Below are positions 1 through 11,654 of a stretch of 64,000 nucleotides of DNA, piece after piece. How positions within the stretch are numbered: position 1 is the first letter of the stretch; every line of letters starts with the position of its first letter. The position numbers and the translations under genes were made by a program. The notes beneath the pieces were generated by a model, which had not been told where the DNA came from, did no database searches, and saw only the letters and a program-made list of their open reading frames with translations. This DNA comes from Deroplatys truncata (lineage: Eukaryota > Arthropoda > Insecta > Mantodea > Mantidae), in the NCBI GenBank assembly GCA_030765065.1, contig CM060980.1:66572364-66636363 (forward strand), written 5' to 3'.

Positions 1-192
1 ATCGCCGAAGAAGTAAGAAGTTCGTATTCTCTTGTGGATAAATCGGATTCCAACAACATGAGTGTCTTCCTAAAATCACGCTACCGAATGCTGGTTTTTA
101 AGGATGAGGCACCAGAGCTGGCTTTACCTTCATATCCAGTTCTCACCAGATGGGGAACCTGGATCTCTGCAGCCAAATGTTGCTACGGCAAT
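1..192 (+). pseudogene. hAT-type transposase fragment, cut by window start
   Basis: Frame 1 is open from the first base to a TGA at 181-183. It contains the run PVLTRWGTWISAA preceded by a proline/leucine-rich stretch. From memory this resembles a conserved segment of hAT-family transposases and their domesticated relatives, where a P-V-x-T-R-W-G-T-W core is followed by a tyrosine pair. Here the pair has become C-C-Y and stops follow at once, before a long (TAA)n tract. The fragment is therefore a decayed piece whose 5' part lies outside the window. The family call is by motif only. Confidence 0.5.
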
Positions 193-216
193 ACGTGAGG
201 TATTTGACGATATGAT

Positions 217-345
<129 letters not shown>

Positions 346-449
346 GTCGATTTCTGTTACCAAAGCGTGACTCAAAAGGGGATATACGGATAGTAAGACA
401 AACAAACACATTATCATTCAAAGTTTGGATTTCCATTCGGTCCTCCAAA

Positions 450-1005
450 TTGTGTGGGTACCAAGCGATATGACCCTACGCTAACGTGCGAGACTCGCAA
501 TCGGGAGGTCTGGGTTCGATTCCTGGGGCAGGCCACTCTATATTTTTTTGTGGCTTTACGTGGTTAGCAAGGCACATGCTGGAGTGGTTTCCTCTTCTAC
601 CACGAATTTCCTTTCTCTCGTTTGCTATCATTTCGCTTCCTTTTCATGTTTCAGGCAGACTTAGGGACTGTGTGGTGTTGTTCAATGTCGGATAGATGGC
701 GCAGATGCTTTCTCGTTGGAAAGTTCTTCTAGGTCCTGCCAGATGGCAGCCTCCTCTTAATCGCCTCAGGTGGGTGCAGTTCTCCCTGGTTCCGCCAGAG
801 GGAAGCCTTCCCTGAGCAGCCCGCTGTGTCCGGTACTCAAGCTTGGAATCATTAGCGACTGCTGCACATTTCTGCCGGATGGCCTGTCCTGCGGCCTATG
901 GCCTCCTGCGGTCCCTTCACCTCAATCGTTCCACCTGGGGATGGTAAGCACAAAAGATCCCGGTGAGTCGAGGGGCAAGGTGCCCCTCCATTCCCTGACC
1001 ATATC
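450..1005 (+). mobile_element. tRNA-derived SINE, long subtype
   Basis: A tRNA-like head carries a B box (GGGTTCGATTCC, about 510-522). It is followed by a body module shared with other SINEs in the window: CACTCT, then a T-rich run, then GCTGGAGTGGTTTCC. A long GC-richer tail ends near AAGGTGCCCCTCC. The tail matches, in reverse complement, the 5' parts of the copies at 1517, 50170 and 61845. This is a Pol III retroposon with no coding capacity. Confidence 0.75.
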
Positions 1006-1516
1006 ACAGGATATCAAGTCTTGTGGGTCTTCCTTCATCCTTAAACGCAATTCGGTTTATATTTAAACATAATTTTCGGCCGCCCAAAGGTATTCATTGT
1101 TTCCATAGGTTCCCTCTATCTCAGCTTACTCTCTTGGATCCTTCACTGAGTTAATATATCTAAAGTTCATTCCTTACATCTTCGCTTTCTTTTAATAACG
1201 CCCAGATATTTAACCTAGAAACCAAATTATATTACATATTATCAAAATTACCCAAATTAATGCAAAACCGCAGAAATTTTAAAACCATTCAGTTAATTAT
1301 TACGTAACTGAAGGTAAAAAGTAAAAATATGACGTGATGCACTCACATAACTTTCCCTACCAATGACAGATTCACATATATCCGTTATTTATTATAGTAT
1401 CCCTATAATACGCGATTCTTCTATCCACAGTACTTTATGATATATTTTTGCTTGGAAATGATTTCAAATTAACCAAGACTTGCGGAAACAGTAGGGTATG
1501 TAGGATGTAGAATGTG
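1006..1516. other. no feature recognised
   Basis: AT-rich sequence with no convincing ORF, repeat or RNA gene. Confidence 0.5.
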
Positions 1517-1870
1517 TTTATCGGAGGGGGCGCCTTGAGCCCTGCGACCATTTTGATCTATTGAGACTATACCCCCGGGAGACAAGGATGAGGTGAAGGA
1601 ACCGTTGGAGGTCCCAGGTAGATAGGCCCACATATACACGTAGAACTATAACATTTCCAGTTTGAACCGCACACCAGGACGAGGGATCTGAAGAGGGCGA
1701 CGCAACGACCCCATCGCGGGACAGCTCTCTCTGGCGGCATAGGGAGAAATCCTTCCATTGCGCATGCATCCACGCCATCTGCCCAGCACCGCCAGCACCA
1801 CAGGACCCGAAAGCATACTTGAAACGTCAAATGAAGATGAAGTGAGAGGAAAGGGGAAAAGAAGAAATCC
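1517..1870 (-). mobile_element. long-subtype SINE, 3' part only
   Basis: Reverse-strand copy of the tail and middle of the long SINE. It shares the GGAGGGGGC start, the GGGAGA-AAGGATGAGGTGAAGGAACC block and the GCATGCATCC block with the copies at 50170 and 61845. The tRNA head is missing; the next SINE (1903) begins shortly after the break. Confidence 0.75.
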
Positions 1871-1902
1871 TAACAGAATACACCAACGTAAATTTAAAAT
1901 TG

Positions 1903-2079
1903 AGTTTTACTTATGGACGCTCTTTAACTACTATGGTCATTAGAGTCCCATTCTATATTGGGCGTGAAAGACCGGTAATTTTGCTCAGAGGCCTCTTTAT
2001 TAGGCTTGAGGTTCTTTTACGTGCCGTAAATCTACGACACGAGACCACCGGCTTTACTTCCCTTCCGCAGGAAGCCATG
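1903..2079 (-). mobile_element. SINE interrupted by the Polinton (3' half)
   Basis: This is the 3' half of a tRNA-derived SINE read on the minus strand. It matches the uninterrupted copy at 23039-23300, which continues from GGAAGCCATG straight into CTAAAGATTTTTACG. In this locus the continuation lies 17.5 kb away at 19553. The join shows that the Polinton inserted into the SINE. Confidence 0.9.
2074..2079. repeat. 6-bp target-site duplication (left copy)
   Basis: GCCATG directly abuts the terminal inverted repeat and recurs at 19553-19558. The unoccupied SINE at 23039-23300 has this hexamer once. Six-bp duplications are the norm for Polinton/Maverick integration. Confidence 0.93.
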
Positions 2080-2114
2080 AGTAGGATATATAGGACAGAC
2101 CTGGCTCACTTTTT

Positions 2115-3180
2115 GCGTTTATATGGGAAAGGATAGGGAAAACGAGGGTATATGCGGTGGTTCACGGAGGAAAATGCGTTTATATGGGGAAGATAGGGAC
2201 TACGAGGATTGATGATAGGCTAGTCAGATGCTAAAGGAGGGAGGGATACGCTTTATACGAGAGAGATAGGGAATACAAGGAAAGATGTTATACTAAACAG
2301 GACTTGAAGGGTAGAATATGTCGTTTTATATGAGCGAGATAGTGAACCGAGGAGAGGTATTAGGCTAGGAGATTTGAATGATAGAGTAGACGTTTATATG
2401 CGAGAGATAGGGAATACGAGGGTCGATGCTAGGCTAGACAGGGTTGAAGTAGGGAATGCGTCTTATATGAGAGAGGTGGGGGAATATGAGGAGAAGTGTT
2501 AGGCTAGACAGGAAGGTCTGAATGACAGAGTATGCGTTTATATGGGAAAGGATAGGGAAAACGAGGGTAGATGCGACAGTTCAAGGAGGAAAATGCGTTT
2601 ATAGGGGAGAGATAGGGAATACCAGGGCTGATGCTAGGCTAGTCAGATGCTAAAGGATGGAGGGATACGCTTTATACGAGAGAGATAGGGGATACAAGGA
2701 AAGATGCTATACTAAACAGGACTTGAAGGGTAGAATATGGCGTTTTATATGAGCGAGATAGCGAACCGAGGAGAGGTATTAGGCTAGGAGTTTTGAATGA
2801 TACAGTAGGCGTTTATATTAGAGAGATAGGGAATACGAGGGTCGATGCTAGGCTAGACAGGGTTGAAGTAGGGAATGCGTCTTATATGAGAGAGGTAGGG
2901 AATATGAGGAGAAGCGCTAGGCTAGACAGGAAGGTCTGAATGACAGAGTATGCGTTTATATGGGAAATATAGGGAAAACGAAGGTAGTGCTAGGTTGAGA
3001 GAGTCTTCAAGGAGGAAAATGCATTTATATGAGAGCGGTAGGGGCATATGAGGAGAGGTGCTAGTCTAGACATGGGTTGAGGAGCAGAGTATACGTTTAT
3101 ATGGGTGAAATATGGATAACGGGAGAGATACAAGGATAGACAGGGTTTGAAGGAGAAGGAATGTAGGTTTATACGGTAAT
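2115..3180. repeat. outer satellite with higher-order periodicity (left)
   Basis: Units of roughly 60-77 bp share the pattern CGTTTATATGGGAGAGATAGGGAATACGAGG. About six units form a larger repeat: the GCGTTTATATGGGAAA variant recurs at 2115, 2534 and 2952, a period of 418-419 bp. It lies just inside the terminal repeat and is mirrored in the right arm. Confidence 0.9.
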
Positions 3181-3398
3181 ATAGAGAGTAATTCGATTAT
3201 AAAACTTTTATCATCCAGCGTTACAACACTTTTATATACTTTTTTCTAAACCTTACAAACTTTTTATATGTTAAAGAGTAGTGTGCGAGACGGAGAGGGA
3301 CAAACTGTATATCGTTTCACAGTGAAGTATACGTCCTAACCTATGCCCACCTTGTATGTTCGACATCTTCTCATTGTCTATTCATTCCTAACATAATC

Positions 3399-3606
3399 AC
3401 GTAACAAGACGTAACCAACAAACGTAACCACGTAACAAGACGTAACACAACGTAACATAACGGCATGACAAGACGTCACACTAAGTAACATAAGCACGTA
3501 TCCTCATAACATCACGTGACCATCACGTAACCAGAAACGTCACACGACGTAACAACACGTAGCAACTATGTAACCATGTAACAAAACGTAAGAATAACAC
3601 GTAACC
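3399..3606. promoter_or_regulatory. phased ACGTAAC motif array (left)
   Basis: About 18 exact or near copies of ACGTAAC, mostly 10-12 bp apart, about one helical turn. Some variants read ACGTCAC, ACGTGAC or ATGTAAC. The array sits between the outer satellite and the 3' side of polB and is mirrored at 18026-18233. A binding array for a replication or transcription factor is an inference from spacing alone. Confidence 0.6.
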
Positions 3607-3851
3607 AGCCCATTCCTAAAGCGATCTAAACTAATTCATCCTTCATAACTTAGACAATAAGTACGAGAACCTAGCCTACATTAACCCGACCAATCCTAAA
3701 CGTTCCTCTCATCATCCATTCTAGTCAGGCATCGACTAACCTAATCTGGCTAACCAAAGATAACCTCAACTTTCTTGTAGTGAAATTGCAATGTTTTATT
3801 CAGGTTTTATTATTCGAGAGTTTCAATTGAAAAGTTTACGTCAACATACCT

Positions 3852-3950
3852 TTATTTTAGTTTGTTGTAGGCGTCTCTCCCCTTTTTATCTAGGCTTGAG
3901 ACTAGCACTAGGATTGCTCCTAATGGCAGGGTTACCACCTTCCCTTCCAT
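3852..3950 (-). CDS. 32-codon micro-ORF downstream of polB (left copy)
   Basis: ATG to TAA encodes MEGKVVTLPLGAILVLVSSL followed by a charged tail ending YNKLK. The residues V6-L20 look like a short membrane segment. The right-arm copy has the same length and differs by one conservative change (L to I). The stop codon overlaps an AATAAA motif that could serve as the polB polyadenylation signal. I recognise no family, and the low number of differences is not itself proof of coding because the arms are similar everywhere. Confidence 0.25.
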   Translation of the reverse strand: MEGKVVTLPLGAILVLVSSLDKKGRDAYNKLK

Positions 3951-4063
3951 CTTCTTCTTTCTTCATCGGTCGTCAGCTAGCTGCATATACAGCACACGGA
4001 TGACCTTCATTTTTTTAAGATTGTAGACTCACGAGAAAATCTTCATATTCGACTGACATTCTC

Positions 4064-7000
4064 TTATGCACTACTTGTAATGCTGTAATGTCCATAGGCG
4101 TATGTCGTTATACCGTCCTCAGCAATAATTCTTTTATCGTCGTATGGTGTCAATGTAATTTTATTCACTTGTACTGCGGCAAGAGCATGCTGTCGCGACA
4201 GGATCAGATTCATGGGCGTTCTGATAATTTCTCTGGTTTTAAGGCAGTCAGTATAGCTCTCGAACGTGACGTACTGCTTAATAGCACTACGTTTTATGCC
4301 TTTAATCTTTTTTATCATTTAACCGTCGATATCTAGGGCATACATTTTAGGTCGTAGCCCTACAAAGCGTTGAATGATTTTACCATTAGCCTCATCTTTA
4401 AATTTCCCAAGTACCTTCTTGTTTAGAGGTGAATAGCATATATGGCTTGTAGGATAATCAGCAGTATCTAGGTGCTCAATAAAACGTAACTTATCCTGGT
4501 ACACATCTTCAGTTGTAACACGATGAATGAACGAATCAGTGTCCATATACATAAGCTTCAGGTTTTCAGCTCCATAATACGGTAGCAACACATCATAGTG
4601 ATACCGGTACATTAATGTCTTGGAGATATCCAACACACTCATACCGATGTATATAGGCTTGTTGAACACGATCTGTCGGGAGGCCATATGTACAGCAGCT
4701 AGATTAGAAGCATATATCGTCCTGTCTATAAACGTTGGCTTTGCAATTAACTTTTCCAGAGTCTTCTCATTTGTCACCAGCCGTATATCCATACGATTAC
4801 GCAGGTTCTCCATAGTTTTTCCGAACATAGCATTGTTGAACAATTTGTAGAGATCCTTCTCAAAATCATTTGCAGCTTGTTGTCGTAGTCTGTTGTTAAA
4901 TTCCACATACGGTTTTAACCATCGAGACTGTTGGAATTGTAGCACACGATGGATTTTTGTTAACCGTAGTCCATGATCAAGAGCTTGCTTCAAAGCCATG
5001 TAATGCACTACATACTTATTTCGAGGTCCTAGATGAGGTATCAGTTTATTTGTAGGAGAGTCCTTAGGCGTCATACACTCAGGCAGGAAAGGTAGATCGT
5101 TGTGTAGATCGTGAAGTTCTGCAGGATACTCGATGTCGACTTCTAATATGTAACCGTAAGGATCATCTTCTTGTAGTCTTTCTAAGTCAATTTTTTCAGG
5201 TGATACCCACTCAAATCCACCATAAGGGAGAGCGTGACTCATTGCCCACCCATATTGGTTGTTGGCGTCCTCATAGGTAATAAATTGGGTTGGTCTCGAC
5301 GGATCATACTTCTCCATGTAGGTGTTATTAGCCTCTGCATAGCGGTGGGAAACTTGACATAAACCTCCTCTTATACCGGATTCCACCATGAGTAATTGAT
5401 CATAATCCTGTAACAATTCCAGCTGAATTCCAGTGTACAGTAACATGGAATCCCATGTAAGTCCTGGAGAGGTGAAATAATGTGCAGGGGCGACTTTGTG
5501 TGTTTTGAGTGTTTGCTCCCTAAATGTCTCAAAGACATCAGCTAGGAGAAGCACATCAGAGATTAAGTAGAGGTCGCTGTACTCACCCAGGTTTCTGACA
5601 TTAAACAGCTCCCATACATTTTTAGCATGATCGTAGTCAGCATCACTAATTTCCTCTTCATTTAATTTATTGTAGGAGTCCTTAGGAGGTAAGCAGGTTT
5701 CGCTCAAGACGTCCCATGAAGTGATGTAATCATAGGGAAATACCCCCTTACGGGTCATCAACTTCAACTTGTCTTCTCCGAAGTACTTCAATGTTTCAGG
5801 ATACGATGTTAGATTTTTTACCAGCTTATCCAAGCTTGTACTCAGGAACCGAAAACTATCTACAAACCGTAGCTTTATATCTCCGACATACTTGGAGAAT
5901 GATATATAGCTTTCTTCAGAGCTAGGAATTACTTCCACCCGCTCACTTGTACATCCCAGCTCCTTAACAATGAAGTGTGAGACATATCCACTGAGGTTGT
6001 GCATGAAGACAGGGATATATTTAGGTGTTTTGCAGGCTAAATTACATTCATTATGCAGACTCCCCCGATATTCACCACTGATGTGATCATGGTCGCGTAC
6101 TTTATAGTTCTCTTCAGTAAAGGTTTTTCCGCACAAGTAGCATACTGTAGAGGCGCTGAAATACAACTGCTGTTGATCTGTAAGTTTCAGGGGCATGACA
6201 GATTTGTATATATTGTTAATCTCCTTTGCAAGGAATGACAGGTATTCCATAAACTTCTGAGCAGCATCAACACCACGATATACATAGGGATGCTTAGGAA
6301 GACCAGTTTCCAGATGTTCAACGTTGGTCGATGGTTTAACGTAAACACAGAAGCTCATTGCTGTGTGCTCTTGATAGGGGGTTGTATAGGAGGTTTCAGG
6401 ACTGGGAATACACGTATGACATGGAGTGAGAATACTCTCAAAATCCGCATAGATGACGTAAGGTAGTTTCAGCATCCTCTCCACATTTTTAAACTGTACA
6501 ATTGATTTATCCTTTGTAGGCATAACTACCCTTGCAACACCATGCTGATTACAGATGGATGCATGTTCTTGCAGTTTTTCCAGCCCACTTTGTCCATATC
6601 AATTGTCAAAATGTGTAAAGCACCGCTTACAGGTATATATCACTCCATCATGCTTAGTTTTCTGACGTCGAACGAGCTTCTCAAAATTCTTGATATATAC
6701 ATAGTGATGTATTCCACTACTGTCACTCAATAGTAGGAGGTCACGGTGGTCAGGTAGTTCCGTGTCAACAACCTTTATCGGATGCACTTCATGCTTCTCA
6801 TCCAGACCGAAAACGTTGATAGACATCCTATTAAGCTTCTCAAATTTAGGTATTTGAGAAAGCGGAGTAGGATAGAAAACACAGCTGAAGTCGTACTTAT
6901 CTTGAAGTTTCTTATATTTGCTTACCCGTAGGGCATTCTTTCCTATGAATTTAGCTAATACAGAGTACATGAAACATAGCTCATCAGTTAAATTCTGGAT

Positions 7001-7714
7001 GTTAATGCAGGCTTTTCTTGCTTCAACAGATGGAGGTAGGGGTATGTAGCTACTTCCTCGTAGCGGATTGTACTTGTTGATACGAAGGCGCACCCCTTCC
7101 ACAGCAAGCAGAGCCCAATTGCTTCCCTTTAGTTGTGATTCCTCCATTTCAGTAACCAATTTCTTCATTTTGGTTTCCAGCATAGAGTCCAGATCCGTTT
7201 CTAGGAAAACAGCTTGATTTCTGGTTTTAAATGTCTTGTCACAGGTTTCTCCGATACTGTTAACAAATCTACACTCAGCTAACAGATTAATTTTCAAACT
7301 CTTGTGAATACCAAGCTCTTTATGCACAGCTTGGATTATCCGCTGTTTTGCTTCATGCAGGTATATATTCAGATCCTTAGTTGATTCACATCGTATAAAA
7401 TACGATTTCAAGCGTCCATGGAATGAAGTTTCATATTCTTTCATGTCACACTCCTCCATTGCAGATAACAACTCTTGCTTTGACGGTTCTAATCTACGTT
7501 TCTTCTCAGGTCTGTTTATTTCACACACATCTTCGTGTCGACGACCCTTATAACTGTCTTTGAAGGCTACATTACAATATTTACACTTGAAGAACTTTTT
7601 ACAACGTAGCTCACGTCGTCTTTTATCATATCCACGGAGGAACTTCTTACAGCATTTACCACAAGAATATCCTGAGACACTAGGAATGATATCCTTATAC
7701 GAGGACTTATTCAT
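4064..7714 (-). pseudogene. polB: Polinton protein-primed-type DNA polymerase B, left copy
   Basis: Family B polymerase for replicating a linear element, 1216 codons plus stop in one frame. Two C2HC zinc motifs come first; the first (C18, C21, position 34, C38) has lost its His (H34R). A third zinc motif lies at C362-C388. Exo I is Y-A-D424-F-E426. An HNH/endonuclease VII-like insert has CxxC at 525-528 and DHDH at 541-544. Exo II should be GYDSHF but reads V at 578. Exo III is Y716-D720. Polymerase motif A is DANNQYG from D816, B is KLFNNAMFGKT near 957, and C is MDTDSF with D1058/D1060. Breaks: TGA at codon 372 (6599-6601; CGA in the other arm) and TAA at codon 1132 (4319-4321; also in the other arm). 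I chose the ATG at 7714 because it precedes the first zinc motif directly; an in-frame ATG lies at 7849. Confidence 0.93.
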
Positions 7715-7863
7715 TTTTCTTCTTGATATAATAAGGTATTTACCTTTCTTCAAGGAAATGTACGCCTTGATATCACTTAGAAAGCTTATTATTTTCTGAG
7801 AGAACAGCGATGTTAACACCTCAGAGATGATCAACAGAATGCATTTCAATACTCAAGTTCGCT

Positions 7864-7872
7864 CTATTTATA
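7864..7872 (-). promoter_or_regulatory. TATA box of left polB
   Basis: TATAAATAG on the minus strand, 150 bp upstream of the chosen polB ATG. The same motif stands twice upstream of the right-arm polB. Confidence 0.6.
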
Positions 7873-8149
7873 GAGAAAGCACGAACCTTTTTATAATCAA
7901 TTATATCCTTATTATTAATACTAAAAACGGTGATGAAGCGTGTAAGCTCTTATATATTTCAATTCGTGTTACACTGATGTTCGAGCGTCTCCGTATAGCT
8001 TCGTATGCTTAGAGAGAAAGTGTAAAGTATTGTGAAGATGTTACGTATTGTTCGGCTATAATCGTACAGATTCGGAGAGCTTGACTGGTGAAGGTGATGA
8101 ACGATCCGTCGACCGAGCAGGAGGCAAGCATTCCCCTCGCGCAACGAAA

Positions 8150-8745
8150 CCTAGATGCAAAAGAAAGAAAATCGTGATAGATGAGAAACCACCCATACAT
8201 TCGCCTGCAGACCATGGAAAACCATGAAAAAATATGTCAGAGTGAACGTCCAACGGAACTCGAACCAGGGACTCTAAAAGCACACGTGAAAGATACAAAT
8301 TATATAGAATGAAAGGAAATCGGTGACGATGAGAAACCACTCCAGCATTCGCCTGCAGACCAGGGAAAACCCTAAAAAATATGATGTCAGAGTGATCAAC
8401 CAACAGGAATCAAACAAAAGACCTTAGAAGCATATAGGTTAAGATGTAAATCAAATAAAAATGCAATAAAATCGTGCTAGATGAGAAACCACCCAGACAT
8501 TCGCCTACAGACCAGGCAAAACCATGAAAAATATGTCAGAGTAAACAAACAACGACAATCGAACGAGGGAAACATTCAGATTACTCTAGAATCATAAAGT
8601 TGCAAATGAAAGAAAATCGTGATAGATGAGAACCCACTCAGGCATTCGCCTGCAGACCAGCGAAAATCGTGAGAAACGTAAGGTCAGAGTGCTCGCCCCT
8701 ACGGGAATCGAATCCGAGACATCTCGAATGCAAAGTGCTGCCGTT
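8150..8745 (-). repeat. four-unit SINE-like tandem array (left)
   Basis: Mirror image of the array at 12735-13340. Each unit holds a B-box-like GGTTCGA segment, CACTCTGACAT, GGTCTGCAGGCGAATG and GGTTTCTCATC. These also form the body module of the free SINEs in this window. Open frames here are by-products of the repeat. Confidence 0.8.
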
Positions 8746-8910
8746 ATTTACTGAACAAAACAGTATAAACAGACCTCATTAGCAGTCGACATGCTTAAGC
8801 ACGTTAACTTTCACCATATGACGTCACAGTGGGGGACAGTTTGACTGTCGCAGCCATGTCGAGACATGCTTCTCATATTCTAGCATCATACCAACGTACT
8901 CACTACGCTC

Positions 8911-9800
8911 GCAAAGATAATCTAAGATTTCATCGTTGAAATACTTTGGAAATAGCGTAGATGTTTTTCAGCCCTTATTTAATTAAAATTCATGTATATA
9001 CCCTATTATTTAGTGATTTTTTCAATAATTTCTTACTCTCATCTCAATCATTCATCAAAAAATCAGTGTACAATATGCATTTTTATACGTTTTAATGTTC
9101 GTTTATTTCTAAAACCGCTGCATTTGCCCGTAATTACGAGCAATAATTTTTTTTCAGATTTACCCAGATGTGTAGCTTGTAGAATCGAATTAGGAAATGT
9201 TTTAATAAATGTATTGTATTTTTTTTAGCTTAAAGTATCTACATTTTAAAGCCGCCATGACCGTTATTTGTATTTAGTATAAAGATTGTTATATTTTCAT
9301 TTTTAAGACTTCCTTTGTTAAAGATAATGTCTTGCAATCTAATTTTTAAATTTCTTTTGCAAAGATAATCTAAAATCTCATCGTTGAAATACTTTGGAAA
9401 TAGTGTAGAAGTTTTTCCACCCTTATTTAATTAAATTCATGTATATACCCTATTATTTAGTGATTTTTTCAATAATTTCTTCCTCTCATTCTTCAACAAA
9501 TCAGTGTACAATACGCATTTTTATACGTTTTAATGTTCGTTTATTTTTTAAAAAAACCGCTGCATTTGCCCGTAATTACGAGCAATAATTTTTTTCAGAT
9601 TTACTCCGATTTTTAGCTTATAGAATCGAATTAGGAAATGTTTTAATAAATGTATTGTATTTTTTTAGCTTTAAGTATCTACATTTTTAAAGCTGCCATG
9701 ACCGTTATTTGTATTTAGTATAAAGATTGTTATATTTTCATTTTTAAGACTTCCTTTGTTAAAGATAATGTCTTGCAATCTATTTTTAAATTTCTTTTAA
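8911..9800. repeat. two-unit 448-bp AT-rich tandem (left)
   Basis: The sequence beginning GCAAAGATAATCTAA at 8911 restarts at 9359. The two units are nearly the same throughout and end with a block containing TCTTGCAATCTA. The pair recurs inverted in the right arm. No coding signal. Confidence 0.93.
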
Positions 9801-9879
9801 AACCAAAGCGAACGTTAACAACTATAATGGCTGCCTTCATGTATTGAAAAGCTAACATGGCCGCTTCAGTCGTCTTTTA

Positions 9880-10110
9880 GAAGCGTACCTTACATGTAGG
9901 TAAGGAAGGTAGCATCAGCTGGCGGAGAGGAGAAGGCTTGCGAAAGGCGGCTGAGGGGCGGCACCTGGAGTGAGTAAGGTAGGGATGAAAGGCCGGCTTC
10001 ATGAGGCGCTGAGAGCTAGCCGAGACCGCCAGTACGGCACAGCACGCCGTAAGGGTCGGACCAAATACAGTGTCGAGCTTATACAGCTGCAGCGCTCGTC
10101 AGCGTTTTAC
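9880..10110. other. GC-rich inner-arm block (left)
   Basis: Distinctly GC-richer than its surroundings, with GGCGG and CCGCC motifs, and conserved in the right arm at 11350-11570. No ORF. It could be a promoter or captured host sequence; the sequence alone does not decide. Confidence 0.4.
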
Positions 10111-10504
10111 GTAATCTAGTTATTTACGCTCACTATACCATTTAAGTCTACATTCATCTAAGAGATATAATATTCGTCAGGATGACAGATGTCCAAATAT
10201 ACATTACAAAGAAATTAGTTATTGATATAAATGTAATATCGTACGTTCACCATTTTATTTTTAATTACTTTTTTATTTTATTCCAGGATGACTTTGTATT
10301 CATGTCACTGGATTCAATCCTAGTCCTCCAGCCCGACTTGGAACAACAATCAATAACGAGCTACAATCCAAGGATATAATCGGTAATAATAAAAAAAAAA
10401 TTTTTTTGATAAAGACCGTCAAATAAAAAGCTCTGTAAACGTATGTAAACGTATGTACTTCCCCTCTTCCCCCACCCTACAGTAGATAATAGATAGCGAC
10501 TCTG

Positions 10505-10949
10505 AGGCGCCATGGGCCGATCATATGATCGTATAACCGGAGGACATGTGGTTTCACGCCCCCGCCTTCTGTGCGACCACTACACTGCCGCTAACGACGG
10601 GAGCAATGGCGGATTGTCCACACCACCATTAACGATGAGAACTATCCGCCATTTTCAATATTGCTAAGGGTAGCGATCAGGATATCACATAAGGAAAGGG
10701 GCGGGACCAGCGTACGGGGGCAATACCTTATTGGCCTCGTACGCAACCCCGCTCCTCCACAGGGAACCTATTGGACCAGACCATTAAGGAAGTGGGGGAG
10801 GCTGTGGAGGGAGGCGTTAGGGGTTAGACCACAATGGAGGGGAGGGTGGCGCGTGCCAGGCGGCAAAGCGGTCAGGACAGAGGAAGGGGGCGGGGCTTGC
10901 CGGCATACAACAAAGGATCTTATCAGTGGTCGGCATCTCCTTTGTGCGC
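10505..10949. other. unique centre of the palindrome
   Basis: The only part of the element without an inverted partner. It is GC-rich and contains GC-box-like GGGGCGGG near 10697 and GGGGGCGGGG near 10887. No convincing ORF. It separates the two arms exactly where a replication turn-around or recombination junction would lie. Confidence 0.85.
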
Positions 10950-11654
10950 CAGAGTCGCTATCTATTATCTACTGTAGGGTGGGTGAAGAGGGGAAGTGAG
11001 GGGAAATACATACGTTTACAGAGCTTTTTATTTGACGGTCTTTATCAAAAAAAAATTTTTTTATTATTACCGATTATATTCTTGGATTGTAGCTCGTTAT
11101 TGATTGTTGTTCCAAGTCGGGCTGGAGGACTAGGATTGAATCCAGTGACATGAATACAAAGTCATCCTCGAATAAAATAAAAAAAGTAATTAAAAATAAA
11201 ATGGTGAACGTACGATATTACATTTATATCAATAATTAATTTCTTTGTAATGTATATTTAGACATCTGTCATCCTGACGAATATTATATCTCTTAGATGA
11301 ATGTATATTTAAGTAGTATAGTGAGCGTAAATAACTAGATTACGTAAAACGCTGACGAGCGCTGCAGCTGTATAAGCTCGACACTGTATTAGGTCCGACC
11401 CTTACGGCGTGCTGTGCCGTACTGGCGGTCTCGGCTAGCTCTCAGCGCCTCACGAAGCCGGCCTTTCATCCCTACCTTACTCACTCCAGGTGCCGCCCCT
11501 CAGCCGCCTTTCGCAAGCCTTCTCCTCTCCGCCAGCTGATGCTACCTTCCTTACCTGCATGTAAGGTACGCTTCTAAAAGACAACTGAAGCGGCCATGTT
11601 AGCTTTTTAAATACATGAAGGCAGCCATTATAGTTGTAAACGTTCGCTTTGGTT

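Larger units (their letters stand above)
2080..10504 (+). repeat. left arm of the palindrome
   Basis: The reverse complement of 10950-19552 runs through the same landmarks in the same order. These are the terminal repeat, 419-bp satellite, ACGTAAC array, micro-ORF, polB, TATA box, SINE-like array, 448-bp tandem, GC-rich block and the sequence ending GATAGCGACTCTG. polB, micro-ORF and promoter are on the minus strand. By eye the arms differ at scattered sites and small indels, so they are not an exact copy. Confidence 0.95.

Noticed and set aside
3399..3606. CRISPR-like array
   Set aside because: Motifs are 7 bp with 3-5 bp gaps, far from repeat-spacer structure, and the DNA is eukaryotic.
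3791..4003. A 70-codon plus-strand frame next to polB in both arms
   Set aside because: It is antisense to the micro-ORF and the polB 3' flank and shows no domain.
8056..8403. A 115-codon frame, also present in the right arm at 13056-13403
   Set aside because: It lies wholly in the SINE-like tandem array and repeats with its units; the coding look comes from the repeat.
10182..10379. A 65-codon frame near the palindrome centre with a possible splice acceptor
   Set aside because: Not kept as a frame in the right arm and has no recognisable domain.
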